Below the pieces are notes generated by a model. That model was not told the origin of the DNA. It did no database searches and worked only from the letters and a program-made list of their open reading frames with translations. A program made the translations under genes and the position numbers. Shown here piece by piece: positions 17,759-25,937 of a stretch of DNA of 42,466 nt. Within the stretch, counting starts at the first letter, position 1. Each line of letters opens with the position of its first letter. Source of the stretch: an uncultured Clostridia bacterium (GTDB lineage Bacteria > Bacillota > Clostridia > Oscillospirales > Oscillospiraceae); assembly GCA_947307255.1 (NCBI GenBank), contig CAMZIO010000013.1, positions 1-42,466 on the forward strand, written 5' to 3'.

Positions 17759-17976
17759 TGTCTTTTTTCCTCCCCACGCATTTTCAGTTTGGTTTTGTTG
17801 CCCTGTTCGTCCACGATATAGGTGTTATCGAGCTGCGCCTTCAGATTGCCCACCACGGCGTCCACATACTCCCGCCGCAGCGCTGCGCGCTCGCTCTGTT
17901 CCTCTTCGGTCAGTCCCTCCGGCGTTCTCGCCTTGCGGGACAGCTCGTTGATCCGGTCGATTTTCTTTTGATCCAT
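17755..17976 (-). CDS. DUF896 (YnzC-like) small protein
   Basis: The product has 73 residues. It begins with the DUF896 pattern KKIDRINELSRKARTPEGLT, followed by EEQSERAALRREYVDAV, a two-helix hairpin, then a charged tail. Bacillus subtilis YnzC belongs to this family and is linked to the SOS region, but no molecular role is established. GAGGAAG precedes the ATG at 17976, and the stop overlaps the start of the XpaC-like gene (ATGA). It lies 34 nt after ylmH on the same strand. Confidence 0.85.
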   Translation of the reverse strand: MDQKKIDRINELSRKARTPEGLTEEEQSERAALRREYVDAVVGNLKAQLDNTYIVDEQGNKTKLKMRGEEKRQ

Positions 17977-18010
17977 CGTTTCTTCCTCAAAACACTTGAT
18001 TTCCTGTTGC

Positions 18011-18799
18011 TTACAGATAGCGCCGCAGCAGGATCGCCGTCCTGCCCTTGCGGCTCAGCCCGCCGACCTCGGCAAGCTCGAACTTTCCCACGCCGCGCGC
18101 CGAGATCACGTCCCCCTGGGCTACCGGCGCATCTGGCTTGGTCGTCTCGCGGTAGTTCTTCTGCACCCGTCCGGCTGCAATCAACTCCGCCGCCTTGGTA
18201 CGACTGATCGAAAAGCCGCTGGCCGCCACCGCGTCCAGCCGCAGCGTCGCCACGGTGTCGCGGATCTCCTTCACCTTCTGCTGCGGGATCTCCAGCGTGT
18301 CAAGCGCCACACGCTCCACACGCAGACGCACGCGCCCGGCGCCCGTCCAGTTGGCAAGGAGATAGTCCGCAACGTCGGTGCTGACGATCACCTGCGCCCG
18401 CGCCGGCGTTACGAGGATATCCCCGATCTTGCTGCGCGTGATGCTAAGCCCCATCAGGCTCCCCAGCAGGTCCCGGTGCGTTACGCCGTCCTGTGGGCGC
18501 AGCGCACAGGACAGTGCGGCCATATAGTCTTCGTCGGCCGCCTCCTCCTGCCAGGGCGGCAGGAAGCAGAGCACCCGCCGCTCCGCCCGCTCGTACCCGC
18601 CGAGGAATACGTACCCGTCGCGGATTGCGGCGGCGCGCAGCAGCTCCTGCGCGCTGCGCTGCTCGCCGGGGCTTAAAAAGCCCGTATGCGCGGGCACGTT
18701 CCGCACGCGGCACTGCTCGCACTTGTCCAGCACGTGCGCCAGCAGCGTCCGCTCCGCCGCGTCGGCGGCGGAGCGATCCAACAGCATCTTTTTGTCCAT
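18011..18799 (-). CDS. YlmH-family S4-domain RNA-binding protein
   Basis: The product has 262 residues. The N-terminal part resembles the YlmH-specific fold and the C-terminal part (about 180-255) is an S4 RNA-binding domain; the ISRTKAAELIAAGRVQKN segment is the S4 core. YlmH proteins act on the 50S subunit in ribosome-associated quality control and are usually encoded in the division cluster after sepF. Here the gene sits apart from any division genes and heads a run with DUF896 and the XpaC-like gene. The ribosome binding site in front of the ATG at 18799 is weak. Confidence 0.85.
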   Translation of the reverse strand: MDKKMLLDRSAADAAERTLLAHVLDKCEQCRVRNVPAHTGFLSPGEQRSAQELLRAAAIRDGYVFLGGYERAERRVLCFLPPWQEEAADEDYMAALSCALRPQDGVTHRDLLGSLMGLSITRSKIGDILVTPARAQVIVSTDVADYLLANWTGAGRVRLRVERVALDTLEIPQQKVKEIRDTVATLRLDAVAASGFSISRTKAAELIAAGRVQKNYRETTKPDAPVAQGDVISARGVGKFELAEVGGLSRKGRTAILLRRYL

Positions 18800-18859
18800 C
18801 TTCGCGTTTTATCCCGTATCCGTTTTTTCTCAATACTTTCCGTATTTTTACCCGATAAT

Positions 18860-18888
18860 AATGTACCACATTCCGCGGCGACTTGCAA
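18860..18888 (-). promoter_or_regulatory. Candidate promoter of the ylmH run
   Basis: On the minus strand TTGCAA (18888-18883) and TACATT (18865-18860) are 17 bp apart. The expected leader is about 55 nt. Confidence 0.5.
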
Positions 18889-18916
18889 GGACTCCCCTTC
18901 GATTTTTATAAAAAAA

Positions 18917-18940
18917 GGAACGCCCCGGCCGGGGCGTTCC
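18917..18940 (-). terminator. Terminator of the zinc-ribbon/BIG2 gene
   Basis: A perfect 24-bp palindrome (10-bp stem, GGCC loop) is followed on the minus strand by seven T. It lies just past the stop at 18955 and upstream of the ylmH promoter. Confidence 0.9.
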
Positions 18941-18954
18941 AGAATACCGCTTTC

Positions 18955-19863
18955 TTACTTGATCCGCACGATACATTCGAGCACCTTGCCGTCGACCTTG
19001 GCATAGGCCGTGGTCGTACCGGCGTGCACGCCGCGCACCACACCGTTGGCGTCGATCGAGGCAACGTTGCTGTTGCCGATCGACCACGCAACCGCCGACG
19101 AGGTGCCGGAAACCTTGAGCTGCACCCGCTCGCCGACCTTGGCGGTAAAGTCCGTCTTGTTGAGCGTGGGGTTGCCGGTGCTGCTCTGCTGCGGTGCGGC
19201 GTTGCCGCCCTTGATGCGCACGATGCACGTCAGCTCCCGGTTGCCCACCGTGGCGACGACCGTAGTGGTGCCGCCCGCCACGCCGACCACCGCACCGCTG
19301 TCGCTGACCGTGGCGACGCTGCTGTCCTCCACGCGCCAGGTGGGCGTCGCCTGCGTGCCGGAGACGCTCAGCTGCACCGTCTGCCCAACCTCGGCGGTAT
19401 AGTCCGTTTTATTGAGCACTGCGCCCGAAACGTCCACCGCCGGATCCGGCACGACGGGCGAGGTCTGCTCGCCGGGCTGGGGATCGTCCGTCGGATTGGG
19501 ATCGCCCGTCGGATCCGTGCCGTCGGGCACGTTCGCATCGGTTTCATTCCCCGGATCGGTCTCCCCATCGGGATTCACCGGGTCCACCACGGTGGTGTCC
19601 GGCAGGTCGTTCCTGGCAAAATTCTCCTTGATTTTATCCCCGAACAGATACCACGCCAAAAGCGCCAGCACCAGAATCAGCACCGCAGCCAGCGCGCCGC
19701 GGGCAGAGTACGCCTTCTTTCGATTGGCGCTATTGGAAACGCGGCGACCGCCGCGGCTTTGAAACAGCTTCTTACCCGGTTCCTCGTCTTCCTCGCAGAA
19801 CGGGCAGGTTCGGTAGCTGGGCGAATACATCTCGCCGCAGCGCGGGCATTTGACCAGATCCAT
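18955..19863 (-). CDS. Zinc-ribbon, single-pass membrane protein with two BIG2 domains
   Basis: The product has 302 residues. The N-terminus holds a zinc ribbon (CPRC at 6-9 and CPFC at 20-23). Then come a basic region, one membrane segment (about 55-74), an acidic Pro/Asp/Gly/Thr-rich linker (about 85-155) and two tandem bacterial Ig-like group 2 domains of about 70 residues, each opening LNKTD(Y/F)TA and ending CIVRIK. The predicted topology puts the ribbon in the cytoplasm and the BIG2 domains outside. BIG2 domains usually mediate adhesion or wall association; no enzyme domain is present. The ATG at 19863 has GGAG 6 nt upstream; a GTG at 19875 is a possible alternative. It is divergent from udk. 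Confidence 0.82.
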   Translation of the reverse strand: MDLVKCPRCGEMYSPSYRTCPFCEEDEEPGKKLFQSRGGRRVSNSANRKKAYSARGALAAVLILVLALLAWYLFGDKIKENFARNDLPDTTVVDPVNPDGETDPGNETDANVPDGTDPTGDPNPTDDPQPGEQTSPVVPDPAVDVSGAVLNKTDYTAEVGQTVQLSVSGTQATPTWRVEDSSVATVSDSGAVVGVAGGTTTVVATVGNRELTCIVRIKGGNAAPQQSSTGNPTLNKTDFTAKVGERVQLKVSGTSSAVAWSIGNSNVASIDANGVVRGVHAGTTTAYAKVDGKVLECIVRIK

Positions 19864-19904
19864 GTTGCTCTCCACTCTCCTCTCCGGTGGGTTTTTGTAT
19901 TTAC

Positions 19905-19933
19905 ATAATACTTGTTTTTCCCGCCGCCGTCAA
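19905..19933 (-). promoter_or_regulatory. Promoter of the zinc-ribbon/BIG2 gene
   Basis: On the minus strand TTGACG (19933-19928) and TATTAT (19910-19905) are 17 bp apart. It lies back-to-back with the udk promoter. Confidence 0.7.
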
Positions 19934-19970
19934 CCGTTCTTTCCGCAAAATTTTTCTTTTTGCTTTTACC

Positions 19971-19999
19971 TTGCTTTTCCGACGGGTTCCCTCTATAAT
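19971..19999 (+). promoter_or_regulatory. Promoter of udk
   Basis: TTGCTT (19971-19976) and a perfect TATAAT (19994-19999) are 17 bp apart, giving a leader of about 25 nt. Confidence 0.7.
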
Positions 20000-20030
20000 A
20001 GACCCAAAGAATCTTACGGAGGCAGACGCG

Positions 20031-20648
20031 ATGAGCACCATTTTCATCGGCATCGCCGGCGGCACCGGCTCCGGCAAGACCACGCTGACCGAGCATCTCA
20101 AGCAGCACTTCGGCGACGATATCAGCGTCGTCCACCACGACAGCTATTACAAGCGGCAGGATCGCCCCTTTGAGGAACGCTGCCAGCAGAATTACGACCA
20201 CCCGGACGCCTTCGACACGGCGCTGCTGGTGGAGCATCTGCGCGCGCTCCGGGACGGCAAGGCCATCCGCTGCCCCGTCTACTCCTACGTCGAGCACCAG
20301 CGCACGGAGGAAACTGAGCTGATCAAACCCTCCAAGGTCGTGATCGTGGAGGGGATCTTGATTCTCCACGATCCCACGCTGCGCGATATGCTCGACATCA
20401 AGATTTTCGTGGAAACGGACGCGGATGTGCGTATCCTGCGCCGCGCCCTGCGCGACGTGCGCGACCGCGGGCGCACGCTGCAGAGCGTGATCACCCAGTA
20501 CCTCACCACGGTCAAGCCCATGCACGAGCAATTCGTCGAGCCAAGCCGCAAATATGCGGATATCATCGTGCTGGAGGGCGGGCACAACTTAGTCGCGCTG
20601 GATATGATCATGCAGCGCATTGCAAGCCATATCGCAACCGCAGAATAA
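20031..20648 (+). CDS. udk: Uridine kinase
   Basis: The product has 205 residues. It phosphorylates uridine and cytidine with ATP or GTP in pyrimidine salvage. The P-loop GGTGSGKTT is at residues 10-18; HHDSYYK (about 38-44), NYDHPDAFDTALL (about 57-69) and EGILILHDPTLRDMLDIKIFV follow the family closely. The frame is open further upstream, but the ATG at 20031 is chosen because GGAGG lies 9 nt before it and homologues begin here. It is monocistronic, with its own promoter and a shared bidirectional terminator. Confidence 0.95.
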   Translation: MSTIFIGIAGGTGSGKTTLTEHLKQHFGDDISVVHHDSYYKRQDRPFEERCQQNYDHPDAFDTALLVEHLRALRDGKAIRCPVYSYVEHQRTEETELIKPSKVVIVEGILILHDPTLRDMLDIKIFVETDADVRILRRALRDVRDRGRTLQSVITQYLTTVKPMHEQFVEPSRKYADIIVLEGGHNLVALDMIMQRIASHIATAE

Positions 20649-20664
20649 CGGCTGGAAAAAACGC

Positions 20665-20697
20665 AAAAAACGGCGGCGCAGCGCGCCGCCGTTTTTT
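20665..20697. terminator. Bidirectional terminator between udk and the chromate transporter genes
   Basis: A 15-bp stem (20665-20679 with 20683-20697) has an AGC loop and flanking A6/T6 runs, so it works for both convergent transcripts. Confidence 0.92.
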
Positions 20698-20700
20698 CTT

Positions 20701-21264
20701 TCAGGCTCCGAAGTCAAACGCGATGCCCACGAGCGCCGAAACGCCGATCCAGACGATGGGATGCCATTTTTTCGTCGTTTTCAGCACGCGCGTGCACACC
20801 AGCAGCGCCGCCGCCAGGGCGACCGCCTTCCACGCAAGCCCACCCCATACGCCACCGCGCAAAAACGCCACACGCATCACGGTCAGCCCCGCGGCGGTGA
20901 TCATCGCGGTCGAGGCCGGACGCAGCCCGTAAAACGCACCGGCGACGTACCTGCTGTTACGAAACGCCTTCAAAAACGCTGCGACGCTCAGAATGACGAT
21001 CACGCTCGGCGCAACCAGCCCCACCGTCGCCACCACGGCGCCGCCGACGCCGCCGGTAAGATAGCCGACGTAAGTCGCCATATTCACGCCGATCGGTCCC
21101 GGTGTGGACTCACCCACGGCGATCATATCCGCAAGCTGCGTATGGGTAAACCAGCCGGTGCGGTCGGAAATATCGTACAGAAACGGCAGCGTCGCCATGC
21201 CGCCGCCGACGGCAAACAGACCCGTTTTGAAAAATTCCCAAAAAAGGCGCAGATACAGCGTCAT
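20701..21264 (-). CDS. Chromate transporter family protein, subunit 2
   Basis: The product has 187 residues and about 5-6 membrane segments of the Chromate_transp family. Near the start it has the FFKTGLFAVGGGMATLPFL motif and the TPGPIGVNMATYVGY motif. Family members of this half-size form work as pairs (short-chain ChrA) that export chromate or transport another oxyanion; true substrates are often unknown. The start at 21264 is set by overlap with the preceding gene (ATGA); an open frame further upstream runs antiparallel to family similarity and is rejected. Confidence 0.88.
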   Translation of the reverse strand: MTLYLRLFWEFFKTGLFAVGGGMATLPFLYDISDRTGWFTHTQLADMIAVGESTPGPIGVNMATYVGYLTGGVGGAVVATVGLVAPSVIVILSVAAFLKAFRNSRYVAGAFYGLRPASTAMITAAGLTVMRVAFLRGGVWGGLAWKAVALAAALLVCTRVLKTTKKWHPIVWIGVSALVGIAFDFGA

Positions 21265-21815
21265 TTCGCCCCACCGCCTTTCCCGCGGAGCGCCTGGACC
21301 GCAATGCCGGCCGCACCCGCCAACAGCACGAATACCACCGGCGAGCCGCGCAGCGTCAGCATCCCCAGCAGCACCAGCGCATAGATTGCCAGCGTCGGCC
21401 GATCGACCACCGCCTTGCTCCACAGCTTGCACACCGCGTTGAAAATCAGCACGCACACGCACACGCGGATACCGGCGAAGGCGCGGCCGACCCAGGCGAG
21501 GTGCGAATAGGTGCGGATCACGCCGGCAAGCAGCGTGATGATCAGCAGCGAGGGGAATACCATCCCCGCCGTGGCGGCGATCGCCCCCGCAACGCCGCAG
21601 CGTTTGCTTCCGATAAACGTCGCCGTATTGACCGCGATCACGCCGGGGGTGCACTGGCCGATGGCAAAATAGTCCGCCAGCTCCTCCTCATCCGCCCAGC
21701 GGCGGCGCTCCACCACCTCGCGCTGGAGCATCGGCAGCATCGCATAGCCGCCGCCGAAGGTCATCACCCCGACCCGTGCAAAGGTCAAAAACAGCTCCAC
21801 CAATTCCCTCAGCAT
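21261..21815 (-). CDS. Chromate transporter family protein, subunit 1
   Basis: The product has 184 residues and about 5-6 membrane segments. The N-terminal FARVGVMTFGGGYAMLPML and CTPGVIAVNTATFIG motifs match the partner subunit, showing an ancient duplication. The two subunits should form one transporter; they are translationally coupled by an ATGA overlap. GGAGG precedes the ATG at 21815. It follows birA by 12 nt and shares its promoter. Confidence 0.88.
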   Translation of the reverse strand: MLRELVELFLTFARVGVMTFGGGYAMLPMLQREVVERRRWADEEELADYFAIGQCTPGVIAVNTATFIGSKRCGVAGAIAATAGMVFPSLLIITLLAGVIRTYSHLAWVGRAFAGIRVCVCVLIFNAVCKLWSKAVVDRPTLAIYALVLLGMLTLRGSPVVFVLLAGAAGIAVQALRGKGGGAK

Positions 21816-21827
21816 ATCTTCCTCCGT

Positions 21828-22829
21828 TTACTCCACGTAACCGTAAAGCCCGCGCACGGACACCTCGCCCGTGCGGATCGTCTCCACCGTGCCGTCGGCG
21901 CGGCGGACGATCAGCCCCAGCTCGTCGTCCACGCCGAGGGCGACGACCTTCTCCCGTGCATCCTGCCAGAGCAGCTGTACCTCTCGGCCGACGGTCAGGC
22001 AGTCGCTGCGATAGCGCGCCAGATACGGTGCAATCTCCCCGCGGCAAAGCGCGGCATAGAGCGCGTCCAGCTCCTCAATGATCGCTGCGGCCAGCGCCGA
22101 GCGCGAGACGCTCTTTCCCGTTTCCATCGTCAGCGAGGTTGCGATCCCGGCGACCTCGCCGTCAAAATCCGCAGGCTCTTGCGCCACGTTGACGCCGATT
22201 CCCATGACGACGTACTGCAGCGCGCCGCTCTCGCCCTCCACGCTCAGCTCCGTCAGAATGCCGCACAGCTTCCTGCCGCCCAGCACCAGATCGTTCGTCC
22301 ATTTGATCCGCGGGCGCAGCGCGCATACGCGCTCCACCGCGTTGCACACCGCCACTGCGCCCAGCCCCGTCAAAGGCAGCAGCGCATTGGCGGAAAGCTC
22401 TGGCCGCATCAGTACCGACAAGTAGATCCCCTTGCCAGTCGGACTCTGAAAACTGCGCCCACGGCGGCCACGGCCGCCTGTCTGCTCATCGGCAAGCGCC
22501 ACCGTTCCGTCCGCTGCGCCGCGGGCGGCCTCGCGCTTGAGAAAGCTGTTGGTCGAATCGACGCTTGCCAGGCAGTGCAGCATCGTGCCGACGGTGCGCA
22601 CTGCTCCGAGCCGGGCGCGAACGGTCTGTTCGTCAAGCCGGTCGGGTGAACGCAGCAGGCGGTAACCCCGGCCGGTAACCGCCTCAATCTCATAGCCATC
22701 CCGCCGCAGTGCGGAAACCGCCTTCCAAATCGCCGCGCGGGAAATGCCGAGCTGCGCGCTGAGCGCCTCTCCGGACAGAAAGGCCCCGTCCTGCGCGCGC
22801 AGCAGCTTTACTATCGTCTCCTTGCTCAT
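21828..22829 (-). CDS. birA: Bifunctional biotin--[acetyl-CoA-carboxylase] ligase/biotin operon repressor
   Basis: The product has 333 residues. An N-terminal winged helix (about 5-60, with FLSGEALSAQLGISRAAIWKAV) is followed by the ligase domain with the biotinyl-AMP loop GRGRRGR (119-125), catalytic KWTND (176-180), and a C-terminal SH3-like domain. It activates biotin and attaches it to carboxylase carrier proteins; the DNA-binding domain suggests it also represses biotin genes, none of which lie in this window. GGAGG precedes the ATG at 22829. It is first in a run with two chromate transporter genes. Confidence 0.95.
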   Translation of the reverse strand: MSKETIVKLLRAQDGAFLSGEALSAQLGISRAAIWKAVSALRRDGYEIEAVTGRGYRLLRSPDRLDEQTVRARLGAVRTVGTMLHCLASVDSTNSFLKREAARGAADGTVALADEQTGGRGRRGRSFQSPTGKGIYLSVLMRPELSANALLPLTGLGAVAVCNAVERVCALRPRIKWTNDLVLGGRKLCGILTELSVEGESGALQYVVMGIGVNVAQEPADFDGEVAGIATSLTMETGKSVSRSALAAAIIEELDALYAALCRGEIAPYLARYRSDCLTVGREVQLLWQDAREKVVALGVDDELGLIVRRADGTVETIRTGEVSVRGLYGYVE

Positions 22830-22887
22830 ATTTTCCTCCGTCTATCGTCTATTACAGGCGTGTCATCCAACTGTCATTTTTTTGTAA

Positions 22888-22916
22888 TTGACAAAAATCG
22901 ACTGTAAGCTTACCAT
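22888..22916 (+). promoter_or_regulatory. Candidate promoter of the MBOAT-SGNH pair
   Basis: A perfect TTGACA (22888-22893) and a weak TACCAT (22911-22916) are 17 bp apart. It leaves a leader of about 150 nt in which no known RNA element was recognised. Confidence 0.45.
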
Positions 22917-22940
22917 AGGCAAGCACACAAGTTTTTTATC

Positions 22941-22969
22941 ACTATACTACACTTTTCCCCGGTTGTAAA
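22941..22969 (-). promoter_or_regulatory. Promoter of the birA run
   Basis: On the minus strand TTTACA (22969-22964) and TATAGT (22946-22941) are 17 bp apart, giving a leader of about 105 nt. It points towards the plus-strand candidate promoter at 22888, so the two 5' ends would slightly overlap. Confidence 0.6.
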
Positions 22970-23074
22970 CCTTCGCCGCGGCATCGTGCGTTGACAGCGT
23001 TTTTTCCTTCCGCGTCGTGCGGCGGACGTTTTTTCAACCGCCGGGATTCGACGTTTTTTGACAGGAGCCGACCC

Positions 23075-24439
23075 GTGAGCTTTTCCGATCTGACCTTTAT
23101 CTTTTATATTCTGCCTGCGGCGGTGGCGCTGCACGCGCTCGCGCCGATGCGGATGCGAAACGCGGTGCTGTTTGCCCTGAGTATGGCGATCTACGCCTAC
23201 GGCGGCGGGCTTGCCTGTGCATCGCTGCTGCTGGCCGTGATCGTATCGCACTACGCCCTGGCGCGCAGCATGGCACGCGCGCGCCGCGGTGCGCGCAGGG
23301 CGCTCGTTTCCCTCGCTCTGTGCGCCGACTTCGCTTTGCTGCTCTATTTTAAATACCGGGGCGTTCTCTTCCCCGCGCCGACAAGCGTCTTTGCCGCGGC
23401 GCTGCCGCTGGGCATCAGCTTTTACCTGTTTCAAAGCACCGCCTATCTCATCGACGTATTCCGCGGCGCGCCTGCCGCGCAGCGCTTTTTCGATTACGCC
23501 GCTTTCATCTCCGCCTTTCCCCAGCTGACGATGGGGCCTATCCTGCGCTATTCGTCGTGGCAGAGCGCGCTGCGCACGCGCGTCGTCCGCCGCGCCGACT
23601 TAGAGCAGGGCTTCGAGCGATTCGTCATCGGTCTTGGCTACAAGGTTCTGCTCGCAGACCCGCTCTCCTCCCTCTGGGCGGCGCTGGTGCGCATCGGCTT
23701 TTCCTATATCTCCACGCCGCTTGCCTGGCTGGGCGCGGCGGGGTACAGCCTGCAGCTCTACTTTGACTTTGCCGGCTATTCGCTCATGGCCATGGGGCTG
23801 GGTCAGATGCTCGCCCTGCCGATCCCGCGCAACTTTGAAACGCCTTATGCGTCCCGCTCCGTCAGCGAGTTTTACCGCCGCTGGCATATCACGCTGGGTG
23901 CCTGGTTCCGGGACTACGTTTACATTCCTCTCGGCGGCAGCCGAAACGGCACGGGACGAACCGTGCTGGCGCTGAGCGTGGTCTGGCTGCTGACCGGCGT
24001 CTGGCACGGCTCCAGCCTCAACTTCCTGCTTTGGAGCGCGACGCTCTTGGCGCTGATCCTGTTGGAGAAGTTCTTCCTCCATCCGCATCTGTCGCGCCAT
24101 CGCGTGCTCTCCCACGCCTATTTGCTGTTCGTGATCGTCCAGACCTGGGTGATCTTCCGCATCACCGATCTCGGGCAGCTTGGCGCCTATTTTGCCCGCC
24201 TGTACCCCTTTTTCGGACGCGGCAGCGCATCCAACAGCGCTGACTTTGCGCGCTATTTCAGCGAATACTGGTGGCTCCTGGCGCTGGGCGTTCTGTTTGC
24301 CTCCCCCTATCCCCGCCGCTTTTTTGAACAGCGCCGCGCCAAGCCGTTGGTGTGGCTGTTGCTGTTCGCGGTGTTTTGGGCAAGCGTTTACCTGCTTGCC
24401 GCCGGGTCGGGCAGTCCCTTCCTCTATCACAATTTCTGA
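23075..24439 (+). CDS. MBOAT-family O-acyltransferase (AlgI/DltB-like)
   Basis: The product has 454 residues and many membrane segments. It has the MBOAT core with FYRRWHITLGAWFRDYVYIPLGG (about 263-285) and the catalytic His in LTGVWHG (about 305). Such proteins move acyl groups across the membrane onto extracellular polysaccharides, teichoic acids or lipids. The start is a GTG at 23075 with AGGAG 8 nt upstream; longer in-frame starts add residues unlike the family. An SGNH-fold partner follows after 14 nt, as in alginate O-acetylation and Dlt systems. No DltA/DltC-like gene is nearby, so O-acetylation is more likely than D-alanylation; the target polymer is unknown. Confidence 0.9.
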   Translation: MSFSDLTFIFYILPAAVALHALAPMRMRNAVLFALSMAIYAYGGGLACASLLLAVIVSHYALARSMARARRGARRALVSLALCADFALLLYFKYRGVLFPAPTSVFAAALPLGISFYLFQSTAYLIDVFRGAPAAQRFFDYAAFISAFPQLTMGPILRYSSWQSALRTRVVRRADLEQGFERFVIGLGYKVLLADPLSSLWAALVRIGFSYISTPLAWLGAAGYSLQLYFDFAGYSLMAMGLGQMLALPIPRNFETPYASRSVSEFYRRWHITLGAWFRDYVYIPLGGSRNGTGRTVLALSVVWLLTGVWHGSSLNFLLWSATLLALILLEKFFLHPHLSRHRVLSHAYLLFVIVQTWVIFRITDLGQLGAYFARLYPFFGRGSASNSADFARYFSEYWWLLALGVLFASPYPRRFFEQRRAKPLVWLLLFAVFWASVYLLAAGSGSPFLYHNF

Positions 24440-24453
24440 TCACCGGAGGTCTT

Positions 24454-25350
24454 ATGAAGCGTTTCGTCTCCCCGCTCGTCTGGCTGTGCCTCATCTCCGC
24501 CGTGGCGCTCAACGCGCTCGCGCTGGCAGACCCGACGGGAATCTATGCGGATTACCGCGGCAAGCTGCCGCAGGGCCGGCCGCCCATTGCCGCGGTGTTC
24601 ACCGCCGCGGAAGACGGTCTCTATCCCTGGAGCGAGCCGCCCGCGCCGCCCGCTGAGAAAGCTCCCGCGCCGGAGCCGCCCGTACCGCCGGAAATCGCGC
24701 CGCAGGAGGAGGCCGTTCCCGCAGCCGAGCCGCCCGCGCCGTCGGTCGCGCCGCCCGCTTTTATCACCGTGGACCCCTCCTATTTTGACGACGCTCTGTT
24801 TCTGGGCAACTCGTTTATCGAGGGTTTTTCCCTCTTTGCGCAGGTGCCTGACGCCACGTATTACTTCCAGCGCGGTCTGACCGTATGGACGGTGCTGGAC
24901 AAGAGCTTTCTCACAGGCCCGCAGGGCAGGCAGACGCTTTCACAGGCGCTCGCGCAGCAGCATTTCGGCAAAATCTACGTCCAGCTCGGCATCAACGAGC
25001 TCGGGGACGAGACGCCGGAGGCGTTTGCCGCGCAGTACGCCGCGGTGGTGGACGCGCTGCGCGCGATGCAGCCGGACGCCGTGATCTATATTCTGGCGAT
25101 TTTTCACACCACGCAGGAAAAGAGCGAAACCTCTCGTTTTAAAAACGAGACGATCAACGAGTGCAACGCCGCCATTGCTCAGCTTGCCGATGGCACGCGC
25201 GTGTTTTTTGTCGATGCCAACCCTCTCTTTGACGACGACACCGGCGCGCTGCCGGCAGAGTTGAGCGGCGACGGCGTGCACTTGCAGGCGCCGTACTACG
25301 TATCCTGGCGCGATTACCTCTGCCGATTCGGCCTTGCGGCGCAGGCATGA
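24454..25350 (+). CDS. SGNH/GDSL-type hydrolase/acyltransferase, MBOAT partner
   Basis: The product has 298 residues. A signal anchor (about 4-25) is followed by a Pro/Glu/Ala-rich linker (about 60-103) and an SGNH domain. Catalytic candidates are Ser120 in LFLGNS, Asn181 in LGINELG, and Asp273/His276 in DGVHL. The domain should be outside the membrane and either complete acyl transfer begun by the MBOAT protein or hydrolyse esters. The start at 24454 is set by GGAGG 4-5 nt upstream. It is in an operon with the MBOAT gene and ends before a strong terminator. Confidence 0.87.
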   Translation: MKRFVSPLVWLCLISAVALNALALADPTGIYADYRGKLPQGRPPIAAVFTAAEDGLYPWSEPPAPPAEKAPAPEPPVPPEIAPQEEAVPAAEPPAPSVAPPAFITVDPSYFDDALFLGNSFIEGFSLFAQVPDATYYFQRGLTVWTVLDKSFLTGPQGRQTLSQALAQQHFGKIYVQLGINELGDETPEAFAAQYAAVVDALRAMQPDAVIYILAIFHTTQEKSETSRFKNETINECNAAIAQLADGTRVFFVDANPLFDDDTGALPAELSGDGVHLQAPYYVSWRDYLCRFGLAAQA

Positions 25351-25372
25351 CCGCCTGCGGTCGTCCCGCGCG

Positions 25373-25414
25373 AAAAAATGGGTGGCGGAACAAACGTTCC
25401 GCCACCCATTTTTC
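25373..25414. terminator. Bidirectional terminator between the SGNH and GNAT genes
   Basis: A stem of at least 14 bp (25378-25391 with 25396-25409) with an AAAC loop is flanked by A-run and T-run. It serves both converging transcripts. Confidence 0.92.
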
Positions 25415-25421
25415 TGCTTTT

Positions 25422-25874
25422 TCAAAAGATTTCTTTCACATACACGCGCGAGGGATTGCCCTCTCTGTCGTTCATCTGCGCCAGATAGCGACAGCCGTAT
25501 TTTTCATACAGGCCGATGTGGTTGGTGGAGATGTAGACCGCACGCTTCCCCTCCGCTTTTGCCAGACGCTCGACCGCCTCAAACAGCCGGCCCACGCAGC
25601 GCTGTCCCCGGTACGCCGGGAAGGTATAGACAAACCCCATCCACGGCGTCAGCTCCGTCGGCTGGATATCGTCCTTTTCCGCATAGGTGCAATAGGAGAT
25701 CAGTTCCTCCCCGTCCGTCAGCAGCAGCACCTTTGACCGCTCGCCCACGGCGTCAAGAAAGGTCCCGTCGTGCAGCAGCCGGTATAAAAACGAACCTGCG
25801 CCCCAGTCGCTTTTCCGGATCTCGGAGAGCCAATGCACCCGTCGGCCGCTTTCATAATAGCTGATAACGTCCAA
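25422..25874 (-). CDS. GNAT-family N-acetyltransferase
   Basis: The product has about 150 residues. The GNAT core is visible: a beta strand with LLLTDGEELISYCTY, the acetyl-CoA-binding AYRGQRCVGRL loop (Q/RxxGxG/A type, about 87-97) and the C-terminal GLYEKYGCRYL. The substrate is unknown. Homologues begin near MxxISYYES, which fits a TTG start at 25874 preceded by AAAGAGG. An ATG at 25937, immediately after the stop of the cysteine hydrolase gene, would add 21 poorly conserved residues. It is the last gene of the long recA-cysS run. Confidence 0.8.
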   Translation of the reverse strand: MDVISYYESGRRVHWLSEIRKSDWGAGSFLYRLLHDGTFLDAVGERSKVLLLTDGEELISYCTYAEKDDIQPTELTPWMGFVYTFPAYRGQRCVGRLFEAVERLAKAEGKRAVYISTNHIGLYEKYGCRYLAQMNDREGNPSRVYVKEIF

Positions 25875-25937
25875 TCGCAGGCACCTCTTTCCGTCCTCAG
25901 TTTTTCGGCGCGCAGAGCCCGCCGGATGCGCTGGCAT

